This document shows positions 47,550-55,351 of a DNA stretch of 64,000 nucleotides, piece after piece. The notes under the pieces were generated by a model that worked only from the letters and a program-made list of their open reading frames with translations, did not search any database and was not told where the DNA came from. A program made the position numbers and the translations under genes. The stretch spans positions 1-64,000 of the forward strand of contig NZ_PZZP01000001.1 in NCBI RefSeq assembly GCF_003046315.1, in the 5' to 3' direction. Position 1 is the first letter of the stretch. Each line of letters starts with the position of its first letter. The DNA comes from Desmospora activa DSM 45169 (GTDB lineage: Bacteria; Bacillota; Bacilli; Thermoactinomycetales; DSM-45169).

Positions 47550-47617
47550 AAGTCCTCATTTCCGGTTGAAGCGATTGTACCTTGTTGATGCAATCGTTTC
47601 GCTGGAAAAGGGGACTT
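47550..47617 (+). other. Long imperfect hairpin (68 nt), possible structured RNA
   Basis: AAGTCC, TTTCC and AAGCGATTG on the left pair in order with CAATCGTTT, GGAAA and GGACTT on the right. No T tract follows at once. The rest of 47487-47843 has no gene. Confidence 0.45.
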
Positions 47618-47703
47618 CTTTGGTTAGCGGAACTTTTTGCGCAGAAAAGGGATCATCAGGTACAATAAACAGGATCTCGGCGAAGGGGCGAGTGCTCGAT
47701 TAA

Positions 47704-47740
47704 ACTGGGAAGCGAAGTGTGTAAGTGGTATGGAGCGAGG
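47704..47740 (+). repeat. Weak, diverged copy of the 53-bp intergenic repeat
   Basis: ACTGGGAAGCGAAGTGTGTA and the following AGTGGTATGGAGCGAG resemble the repeat core CTGGGAGCGAAGCGACTAAG. Similarity is lower than for the copy at 5793. Confidence 0.35.
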
Positions 47741-47843
47741 ATGAAAATCTGCCACCTACAACTAAGAAGCACTTTTGCTGATGGGACTCGGTTATACCTA
47801 GTCAGTCGACTTACGGAAGTAACGGATAAAAGGGATGGTGTAT

Positions 47844-48617
47844 ATGGCTGAAGCAAAGGTGGCTTGGGTGACAGGGGGAATCGCTGGATTAGGGGTACAA
47901 GTAGCAAAAACGCTGGCAGCAGCAGGATATCGCGTTGCCGTCAACTATCGCAACAGCCGGGAAAAGGCGGAAAAACTGCAACAGGAGATTGAGGCTGATG
48001 GTGGGGAGCTTTTTACCCTGCAAGGAGACGTCTCACGTGTAGAAGACGTGCGGCGGATGGTAGCGACGATCCGGGAGCGAATGGGCAGGATTGATGTGCT
48101 TGTCTGTACGGCGGGTCCGTTTCTGTTTAAACGGATCGACGCGGTCGACCACGACGATGAGCAGTGGCGGGAGTTGGTGGACGGCAATTTGAGCGGGGTG
48201 TTCTACTGTGTGCGGGAAGTGGTGCCCGATATGCGACAGCGGGGGTGGGGACGGATAATCACCTTTGGCTTTCCCGAGGTAGAGACGGCTCCTGCCTGGA
48301 GCGGTTTTTCCGCTTATGCCGCCGCCAAAGCGGGGCTGGTTTCGTTTACGCGCACACTGGCACAGGAGGAAGCGCGCCATGGCATCACTGTCAATATGGT
48401 ATCCCCTGGCGATATTCGCCCTCCCTATAAAGAGGCGTCGATCGCTGCGGCGCGAGGCAAACAGGAGCCGCGTAATCCCGTTGGCCGACCCGGTACGGGA
48501 GAGGATTTGGCCCGGGTGATCCGCTTTCTGACGGAGGCGGATTCCGATTTTATCACTGGTGCAGTGATTCCGGTGACGGGTGGATTTGATAATCGCGATT
48601 TTCAAGTGAGCGATTAG
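47844..48617 (+). CDS. Short-chain dehydrogenase/reductase (FabG-like)
   Basis: 257 residues, classical SDR. The NAD(P) loop is WVTGGIAGLGVQVAKTLAAA, the basic residue of YRNSREKAEKL suggests NADPH, VLVCTAGPF replaces the usual NNAG, and the active site is FSAYAAAKAGLVSFTRTLAQ with tyrosine and lysine. The catalytic serine position holds a glycine or proline (ITFGFPEVETAPAW), an oddity. The C-terminus ITGAVIPVTGGFD is typical. ATG 47844 has AAGGGATGG upstream. The substrate is unknown. It is monocistronic, with a long hairpin after it. Confidence 0.88.
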   Translation: MAEAKVAWVTGGIAGLGVQVAKTLAAAGYRVAVNYRNSREKAEKLQQEIEADGGELFTLQGDVSRVEDVRRMVATIRERMGRIDVLVCTAGPFLFKRIDAVDHDDEQWRELVDGNLSGVFYCVREVVPDMRQRGWGRIITFGFPEVETAPAWSGFSAYAAAKAGLVSFTRTLAQEEARHGITVNMVSPGDIRPPYKEASIAAARGKQEPRNPVGRPGTGEDLARVIRFLTEADSDFITGAVIPVTGGFDNRDFQVSD

Positions 48618-48638
48618 GGAATAAGTTATAAAAACGTA

Positions 48639-48668
48639 GAACAACTGCCGTACTAGGGGCAGTTGTTC
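48639..48668. terminator. Perfect 11-bp hairpin after the SDR gene, no T tract
   Basis: GAACAACTGCC pairs exactly with GGCAGTTGTTC around eight bases. It has the position of a terminator but no T run. Confidence 0.5.
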
Positions 48669-48751
48669 CGCTGTAAAAGTAAAGTTTCTGTAACAAAAGA
48701 AGCACAATATGCGTTATAATGAGAGGGTGAAAATTCGACAGGTTTCGCCTT

Positions 48752-48928
48752 TTATTTTTTAGGGTGGGATCCCTGTTGCAGGTACCAGGCTAAGCTAAAC
48801 CAAAACATCGAAGCGATAAGACCGAGCACAAATCCAATAAGCCCATACAGGTACCCAAACAGGCAGGATGCGAGGATTCCGATAACCCCGGTAAAGCGAC
48901 AGGCGAAGACCGCTGCTGGTATGTTCAT
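48752..48928 (-). CDS. Very small membrane protein, function unknown
   Basis: 58 residues: MNIPAAVFACRFTGVIGILA, then a long hydrophobic, glycine-rich stretch (SCLFGYLYGLIGFVLGLIAS) and WFSLAWYLQQGSHPKK. Two tight helices are likely. The ATG at 48928 is preceded by GAGGTG at eight bases, and the frame is closed by TAA at 48752. A consensus-like TATAAT lies at 48714-48719 on the opposite strand. No family recognised. The stretch 48929-49133 has no other gene. Confidence 0.55.
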   Translation of the reverse strand: MNIPAAVFACRFTGVIGILASCLFGYLYGLIGFVLGLIASMFWFSLAWYLQQGSHPKK

Positions 48929-49133
48929 GGGATAATCACCTCGCCTCTCACTATATCATATTCGTGATCTCAGGCGAAAAAGGAGAGAGATGGCCTCCTC
49001 CGCGCGCAAGAAACGTGGAGCGATCAATGACGACACATATATGAATATTCCTTCATTCCTACGTAGAGAGACAGTTTGAATAAGTCACATCGAGGTTTGA
49101 AATCTGCCACATGCTATTAGGGGGTAAAGAAGT

Positions 49134-51710
49134 ATGAGCCAGTTTCAAAAGGAGTCGAATGGTTTTCCTAGCCGCTCGCGCTCCAACGGCCGCCGTGCCG
49201 GTAGGCGCAGCCTGGGAAGGGTGCGTGGAGGCGGTGATGGCAAGGGTGGCGGTGGGCAAAAGAAATTCCGCTTCTTCACCTGGAAGTGGTTTTTTCTAGT
49301 TATTCTCACCACGATTTTGTTAGCAATCGGTGGCTGTTCCGCCGTCGTGATGAGCGCTCCTACCTATAATATTGAAGAGATCGAAGAGAAAATGGAAGAA
49401 TCCTCCACCATCTACGATACCAATGAAAAAGAAGTGATGAAGCTGGGGGCCTCCAACCGGGAGTATGTCAAGATCGGCGACATCAAATCGCCGGAGCTGG
49501 CAAAGGCCTTCGTCAAAGTGGAGGATGAACGTTTCTATCAGCATAACGGAATTGACTATCGTGGGTTTGGCCGTGCTATTTTCCGTAATATTATCTCCCT
49601 TGGTAAGGCGGAAGGTGCCAGCACCATCACGATGCAGGTGGCCCGAAACGCAGTTTTGAAGGATCGCAATAAAACGTATACGCGGAAGTTAAATGAGATT
49701 GCAGTTTCTCTCAACCTAGAACGGAAATACGAGAAAGACCGAATTCTGGAAACGTATATTAACTATATTGACTTAGGCAATGATGTCCGCGGCGTTAAGA
49801 TGGCGGCTAAAATTTATTTTGATAAAGATATCACCAAAGATGAGCTGGAGCCGGAGGAGATCGCCCTGCTGGCGGGGCTGCCAAAAGCTCCCTATGGATA
49901 CGATCCTTTTACAAAAGAAGAAAATGCGCTCAACCGACGCAATGTGGTATTAAACAAGTTGGCGGAAGATAAAGGGGAAAAATCGCCGCCGTTGTTTTCA
50001 GAGGCGGAGGTAGAAGCGGCCAAGAAGAAGCCGTTGGCTGTCGATCCCGAATATGTGCAGAAGCATCTGCCCAAAAATTCTTACGGGGCTTATAAGGATT
50101 ATCTGTTTAAGGAATTAAAGGAGCGTTATTCCAATATCCCCGAAGATGAGTTGAGGGATAGCGGATACAAAATTTACACATCCCTTAATGCCAAAGCGCA
50201 AAAAGCTACGGAAGCAGCGTTAAAAGACGAAAAGAATCAGTATTTTGTTGATCAGGAAACCGGGCAACCATTGGAGGGACTGGATGCCGGTTTAACCATT
50301 ATGAATCCCAGCAATGGGGAGATCGTGGCGATGGGTGGCGGTCGTCACTATATGCCCGGCTATATGAACCGGGCCACACAGCGGATGCAGCCAGGCTCCA
50401 TTATGAAGCCGATCTCGGTGTATGCTCCCGCTGTGGAACAAGGCTTTAATGAATACCATATCGTCAAAGATGATGAGATTAAAATTGGGGAATGGTCGCC
50501 GCAAAACTACACTGGTGAGTTTTATGGTGATGTTGAGCTGCAGGAGTCGGTGGCCCGCTCGCTCAACGCCTCGGCGGTGTGGTTGTTGCAGGAGCACGTT
50601 ACGCTAAAACGGGCATACGATACGGCAGTCAAGGCCGGGTTAACCTTGAATGAGAAGGATGGCAAAAGTATTGCGGCTATGTCGTTGGGCGGATTGACCG
50701 ATGGGGTAAACACGGTGGAAATGGCACAAGCGTATTCCGCTTTCCCTAACAACGGTGTCAACCACGAACCCCATACTGTCCGCAAAGTGGAGAATAATGA
50801 GGGGACAGAAGTCCAACCGGCGGTACCGATCAAGAAAGACAATAAAGTCTTTAGCCCGCAGACGGCTTGGTATACAACCCGTATGTTGCAGTATGCGGTG
50901 GATGGCCCTGTGGGAACCGGAACAAACGCGCAATTGGATGATGGGCGTCCGGTCGCAGGGAAAACGGGAACGACACAGAACGCGAAGGAAGCCTGGTTTG
51001 CTGGATTTACGCCCCAATATGTGGGAGTGGTTACCGTCTTTAACGATCAAGGGAGTACAGTCAGGTTATCCGGTGGCGGTTATCCTGCGAGAATTTGGAA
51101 GGCCGTTATGACGGAAGTGATGGCCGGCCTTGATGTAAAGAATTTTGATCGGCCCAAGGGTGTGAAGGATCCCGAACCGCCTTTCCAACTCAGCCCACCA
51201 AATGTCTCCGGTTCGTACAATGCTGACGCCAAAGCAATCGATCTGAAGTGGTCGGATGCTGGCGACCGGGTGAAATATGAAGTACAGCGTTCCGAGGATA
51301 ACAATAACTGGAGCACAATCGGTGAGACAGAAGGCGGCAGTTATAGCGACAACAGTATCGAAGTGCCGGAAAGTGGTTTCTTCGACGGGCTATTCGGGGG
51401 AGGAGCGGAGTCTAAATCCTACTTCTACAAAGTGGTTGCCATCGATAAGCAAGCTGAAGGTGGCGATGCACGGGCGGAGTCCAATGTGGTAGAAGTGAAG
51501 CTGACACCCGATGCACCACCGCCAGAAGAAGAGGAGCAACCGGACCAACAACCGGAAGAGGAGCAGGGTGAACAGCCTGAAGAGCCGGATGGCGGGGATC
51601 AGATTCAGGATCAGTTGCCCAATGATCAAGGTGGTGGTTCCCGCGGAAATAATGGTGGTCGGGACCAAAATGACAATGGTAATGATGACGGCGGAGGCTT
51701 TTGGCCGTAA
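49134..51710 (+). CDS. Class A penicillin-binding protein (PBP1-like) with fibronectin III domain
   Basis: 858 residues. A basic, glycine-rich cytoplasmic start is followed by one membrane anchor (FFLVILTTILLAIGGCSAVV). The glycosyltransferase (GT51) domain holds VKVEDERFYQHNGIDYRG with E130, TITMQVARN and GLPKAPYGYDP. The transpeptidase domain has SxxK at S422 (QPGSIMKP), SxN at S476 (RSLNASA) and KTG at K610 (AGKTGTTQ), all intact, so both activities are expected in peptidoglycan synthesis. A fibronectin III-like module (about 695-785) and an acidic, Q/N/G-rich tail follow. It has a close paralogue next door. Confidence 0.95.
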   Translation: MSQFQKESNGFPSRSRSNGRRAGRRSLGRVRGGGDGKGGGGQKKFRFFTWKWFFLVILTTILLAIGGCSAVVMSAPTYNIEEIEEKMEESSTIYDTNEKEVMKLGASNREYVKIGDIKSPELAKAFVKVEDERFYQHNGIDYRGFGRAIFRNIISLGKAEGASTITMQVARNAVLKDRNKTYTRKLNEIAVSLNLERKYEKDRILETYINYIDLGNDVRGVKMAAKIYFDKDITKDELEPEEIALLAGLPKAPYGYDPFTKEENALNRRNVVLNKLAEDKGEKSPPLFSEAEVEAAKKKPLAVDPEYVQKHLPKNSYGAYKDYLFKELKERYSNIPEDELRDSGYKIYTSLNAKAQKATEAALKDEKNQYFVDQETGQPLEGLDAGLTIMNPSNGEIVAMGGGRHYMPGYMNRATQRMQPGSIMKPISVYAPAVEQGFNEYHIVKDDEIKIGEWSPQNYTGEFYGDVELQESVARSLNASAVWLLQEHVTLKRAYDTAVKAGLTLNEKDGKSIAAMSLGGLTDGVNTVEMAQAYSAFPNNGVNHEPHTVRKVENNEGTEVQPAVPIKKDNKVFSPQTAWYTTRMLQYAVDGPVGTGTNAQLDDGRPVAGKTGTTQNAKEAWFAGFTPQYVGVVTVFNDQGSTVRLSGGGYPARIWKAVMTEVMAGLDVKNFDRPKGVKDPEPPFQLSPPNVSGSYNADAKAIDLKWSDAGDRVKYEVQRSEDNNNWSTIGETEGGSYSDNSIEVPESGFFDGLFGGGAESKSYFYKVVAIDKQAEGGDARAESNVVEVKLTPDAPPPEEEEQPDQQPEEEQGEQPEEPDGGDQIQDQLPNDQGGGSRGNNGGRDQNDNGNDDGGGFWP

Positions 51711-51887
51711 TAAGCAGAGGTTGCTGACAACATTAGAGAGAAGAGGGGAACGATTTCCAGTGTAGCGGCCACATATGTTTTCCTTTGGCTGCTGGTTGGG
51801 GACGGAGAGACGAAGCGGTCTCCTCATCGTTGAAAGCGAAAGAGACGCGAAACGGAAATCGGGCCCTGGACCCTGTGTTATCAATCT

Positions 51888-51922
51888 AAGCTGAATCCCT
51901 GAGAGGGATTCAGCTTTTTTTT
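51888..51922 (+). terminator. Rho-independent terminator between the two PBP genes
   Basis: AAGCTGAATCCCT pairs with AGGGATTCAGCTT and is followed by eight T. It separates the paralogues into two transcripts. The remaining stretch 51923-52169 shows no gene. Confidence 0.92.
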
Positions 51923-52169
51923 ATGGAATCAAATTGTGTAACTCCCATTTTCATCATTTACAGTCGGTTCATGCCCCTCTGTTCCCTTGAGGAGAGCCGG
52001 GTGCTTTCATACGGTTACATAGCTCGTCTCACGGCTGTTTACGCCCATTTTTTCCATTGGCATTTTGGGGGTGTTGGAGTAGTATAAGGGATATATAGAG
52101 GCTGACATATATTGAGAAAGATAGATAGGATTCCTCTTGGTGGCGAGAAGAGGGCAGGGGGTTAAGAAA

Positions 52170-54656
52170 ATGGATGAAAAAGAGAAACAGGAGTCATCCG
52201 CGGAAGAAAAGCGTGTAGGCTCTCGGGTGGCGGAACGCGGACGAAGACAGAAAAAGCGGGCACGCTTTTTCACAAAAAAATGGTTTGTATTAGTGTTGAT
52301 CACAACCATTCTGTTAGTGGTCGGCGGATGTTCGGCGGTGATGATGTCCGCTAAATCAGTTCCGTTGGATCGTTTGGATCAGATTAAGTTTGCTTCCACG
52401 ATTTATGATGTCAATGGCAATCCCGCCACCAAATTGGGATCGACTAACCGCGAATATGTCAGCATGGATGATGTGGTGTCAAATGAACTGATTGGAAATG
52501 CGTTTATAGCTGTGGAAGACCGGCGTTTTCGGGAACACCATGGAGTCGACTTCCGCAGTATCGCCCGTGCGATTGTGGCCAATATCCGTGAGGGGCGTCG
52601 GGCGGAAGGTGGAGGAACGATCACCATGCAGGTGGCTCGCAATGTTATTTTGGAGAGCAATGTAAAAACTTATACCCGCAAAGTACAAGAAGTGGCTGTC
52701 GCCTGGAATTTGGAGCGGGATTACACAAAAGATGAAATTTTAGAGGCTTACCTGAACTTTATTTATTTTGGAAATGATGTACAGGGAATTCAGATGGCAG
52801 CTAAAATCTATTTTGATAAAGATGTGACCAAGGATGAGTTGGAACCCCATGAAGCGGCGTTATTGGCAGGATTGCCGAAAGCGCCATCCGCTTACAACCC
52901 TTACCAAAATCCGGATAAGGCCAAGGAAAGGCGAGATTTAGTCCTGAAGCTGATGGCGGATCAAGGGCTGATTACGACAGCGGAACGGGACCAATATCAA
53001 CAAAAGGATTTAGGTGTCAATCGCGAGTATCTAACCAAGTATTTGCGAGATGATGAATATCAGGCGTATAAACATCTGGTGATGCAGGAAGCGGAAGCCC
53101 GTTTCGGCTTGTCCGAAGAAGAGCTGGCCACTGGGGGATACGAAATTCATACCAATATGGTGCCCAAGGCTCAAAAAGCGATGGAAAAGGCGTTTAAAGA
53201 TGACGCTCTTTTTCAGAATCACGATGAATTGGACGGCGGTGGAACGATTGTCAATCCGACAAGCGGTGGAATTGCCGCGATCGCCGGCGGGCGTGAATAC
53301 AAGGGCAGTGGCTATCTTTTGCGCTCCACCGAAGAAAGGCAGCAGCCGGGTTCGGCTCTTAAACCGATCACGGTATATGCACCGGTCATTCAAGAGAAAG
53401 GATACAATGAGTATACAATCGTGCCAGATCCCCCCGATTTTCAAATCGGAGATTGGAAACCGCAAAACTTTCAACGACGGAGCTTCGGCCAGCAGCCGCT
53501 ACGGGATGTACTGGCCAAATCGCTAAACATCGCCACGGCTTATCTGTTACAAAAAGAAGTAGGTTTACCGACAGCGGCTCAGTATGCGGAGCGGATGGGG
53601 TTGGAACTGGATGACAAAGACAGGAAATCATATGCCGCGCTCTCTCTGGGTGGCTTAACCCATGGGGTGAACACAGTGGAGATGGCGCAGGCGTACAGTG
53701 TCTTCGCCAACAACGGTTCCATGACAGAGGCTCACGCCATTGAGAGCATTAGTACTGGCGATAACCAGTGGGAGGCCGATAGCGAGGGAAACCTGCAACG
53801 GGATGTAAAAGTACTTACTCCGCAAACAGCTTATTACTTGACGCGGATGATGAAGTACAATGTGGATCAAGGAACCGGTACGACTGCAAAACTTCCCGAT
53901 GGTCGCGATGTGGCTGGGAAGACGGGAACGACGCAAAAAAGCCGCCAAGCATGGTTTGTGGGATATACGCGGGAATATGTGATGTCCGCCATGGTTTTTA
54001 ACAAACAGGACGGACAGGTGGAACTCTCCGGAAGCGGGTACCCAGCAAAAATATTTCAGCAGGTGATGGCGGAAGCCTTGTCCGGTACCCCGGTCAGCCG
54101 TTTTGAAAATCCGGGAGTCGAGGAACCGAAACCGCCATTTGAGCTAAAAGCGGTAAATTTGCAAGGCTCGTTTGATGCCAATGCTCCTGCTGTACAATTG
54201 CGCTGGAACGATTATGACGATCGTTTGTCCTACCGGGTGGAACGGTCGGTGGACAATTCGGATTGGGAAGCGATGGGGGACACGAGGGAAGGAACCTTTA
54301 CCGATGATCGCATCGAGCTACCGGATGGTTCCGACGCCGGTCCGACCTATTCTTACCGGGTGATTGCGATCGATACGGAGACCGGCGATGAATCTGATCC
54401 TTCCAATGTGATGGCCTTTGCCATTCGGCCGCCGGAAGTGCCCCCGGAAGAGGAGTTGCCGGAACTGCCTCCTGGTGACCAAGAAGGGGATCAAGGGGAC
54501 GAAAATACGGACTCTCCGGAAGACCCGGGTCAGCCGCCTGGTGAAGATGAGCAGCCGGGAGAAGAGGATGGCGGGGATGAATTTATCATCCCGCGGCCAC
54601 CGGGTAGGGATCAGTCTGGAGATCAACAAGAGGATCAGGACAGAAACAATCGATAA
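52170..54656 (+). CDS. Class A penicillin-binding protein (PBP1-like), paralogue of the preceding one
   Basis: 828 residues, same architecture as its neighbour. Basic start RGRRQKKRARFFTKKWF, one membrane anchor, then GT51 with VEDRRFREHHGVDF and TITMQVARNVILES. The transpeptidase motifs are intact: S395 (QPGSALKP), KSLNIATAY and K584 (AGKTGTTQKSRQAWF). A fibronectin III-like module and an acidic, proline-rich tail ending DQSGDQQEDQDRNNR close it. The shared sequence across both catalytic domains shows tandem duplication; the tails and the N-terminus diverge most. ATG 52170 fits the G-rich site better than TTG 52137. Confidence 0.95.
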   Translation: MDEKEKQESSAEEKRVGSRVAERGRRQKKRARFFTKKWFVLVLITTILLVVGGCSAVMMSAKSVPLDRLDQIKFASTIYDVNGNPATKLGSTNREYVSMDDVVSNELIGNAFIAVEDRRFREHHGVDFRSIARAIVANIREGRRAEGGGTITMQVARNVILESNVKTYTRKVQEVAVAWNLERDYTKDEILEAYLNFIYFGNDVQGIQMAAKIYFDKDVTKDELEPHEAALLAGLPKAPSAYNPYQNPDKAKERRDLVLKLMADQGLITTAERDQYQQKDLGVNREYLTKYLRDDEYQAYKHLVMQEAEARFGLSEEELATGGYEIHTNMVPKAQKAMEKAFKDDALFQNHDELDGGGTIVNPTSGGIAAIAGGREYKGSGYLLRSTEERQQPGSALKPITVYAPVIQEKGYNEYTIVPDPPDFQIGDWKPQNFQRRSFGQQPLRDVLAKSLNIATAYLLQKEVGLPTAAQYAERMGLELDDKDRKSYAALSLGGLTHGVNTVEMAQAYSVFANNGSMTEAHAIESISTGDNQWEADSEGNLQRDVKVLTPQTAYYLTRMMKYNVDQGTGTTAKLPDGRDVAGKTGTTQKSRQAWFVGYTREYVMSAMVFNKQDGQVELSGSGYPAKIFQQVMAEALSGTPVSRFENPGVEEPKPPFELKAVNLQGSFDANAPAVQLRWNDYDDRLSYRVERSVDNSDWEAMGDTREGTFTDDRIELPDGSDAGPTYSYRVIAIDTETGDESDPSNVMAFAIRPPEVPPEEELPELPPGDQEGDQGDENTDSPEDPGQPPGEDEQPGEEDGGDEFIIPRPPGRDQSGDQQEDQDRNNR

Positions 54657-54667
54657 TCCTCTCAGGG

Positions 54668-54701
54668 AAAAAGCGAACGGTTATAGCCGTTTGCTTTTTT
54701 T
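54668..54701 (+). terminator. Rho-independent terminator after the second PBP gene
   Basis: AAAGC-G-AACGG pairs with CCGTT-T-GCTTT and is followed by seven T. Confidence 0.88.
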
Positions 54702-54798
54702 CGTTTCCGATGGCTATGATTCCTACCTACTTTCTAACACCAGCCTCTTTTCGTGGGATAGTAACAATATGGGCTTCAACAAAGGTATCTGTACAAAC

Positions 54799-54854
54799 AA
54801 AACCCCCCACTTGGACATATCGTATGTCGAACAATTTTTACTAGGGGGTTTTTT
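54799..54854 (+). promoter_or_regulatory. Terminator-like hairpin that contains the ribosome site of the next gene
   Basis: AAAACCCCC (54799-54807) pairs with GGGGGTTTT (54844-54852), with an inner GACATA/TATGTC stem (54814-54828). The right arm is the Shine-Dalgarno sequence of the gene starting at 54856, and the T run makes it look like a terminator. Confidence 0.65.
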
Positions 54855-54855
54855 A

Positions 54856-55275
54856 ATGGCACAACAAGTAAAAGTAACTCCGGAGTTTAGAAGAGTATGT
54901 AACCAATTTGCGGCGATTTTGGGTGGAACACATGAGATTGAACAGGGCCCTGTCTGTTTTGTCAGTCGTGACCGTCCGTTTAGGGCGACCATTTTGGGGA
55001 GACGTACCACTTCACCCTTAGTACGTTATCAGCTGTTTTCCTTTGAATCCTTGGACCGTTCGGGACGTGCCCTCTGTTTGGGGGAAACGGCCGTTTTTCA
55101 AAATCAGGCCAACCGTTTGATCCGCAATCTGCAAAGTCACGGCATTACGGTTACCGCACTTCATAATCACTGGCTGTTTGAGAAACCCCGTCTGATGTAT
55201 ATCCATTGGGAAGCGATACAAAATCCGATTACATTCGCCAGAAACACGAAACAATCCATCGCCTTCCTGGGCTGA
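54856..55275 (+). CDS. DUF1259 (LppY/LpqO-like) family protein
   Basis: 139 residues beginning MAQQVKVTPEFRRVCNQFAA. The family signature GITVTALHNHWLFEKPRLMY is clear, with the preceding GETAVFQNQANRLIRNLQSH and the closing QNPITFARNTKQSIAFLG. DUF1259 proteins have no settled function. It has no signal peptide, unlike LppY lipoproteins, and is a single domain where many relatives have two. ATG 54856 uses AGGGGG at seven bases, but this site is buried in a hairpin. The frame is open upstream to 54418, mostly over the PBP gene, and is not coding there. Confidence 0.8.
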   Translation: MAQQVKVTPEFRRVCNQFAAILGGTHEIEQGPVCFVSRDRPFRATILGRRTTSPLVRYQLFSFESLDRSGRALCLGETAVFQNQANRLIRNLQSHGITVTALHNHWLFEKPRLMYIHWEAIQNPITFARNTKQSIAFLG

Positions 55276-55305
55276 TCAACAGAACCGTTTACCATCTACC
55301 CTTGA

Positions 55306-55340
55306 CAAAATCGCCCGCGCTCGCCGGGCGATTTTGCTGT
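55306..55340. terminator. Bidirectional rho-independent terminator
   Basis: CAAAATCGCCCG pairs exactly with CGGGCGATTTTG around seven bases, between convergent genes. Confidence 0.9.
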
Positions 55341-55351
55341 TATCGCTCCAA

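Noticed and set aside
54418-54855. Long N-terminal extension of the DUF1259 frame
   Set aside because: It overlaps the end of the second PBP gene and its terminator in another frame, and its residues are not protein-like. The ATG at 54856 has the ribosome site.
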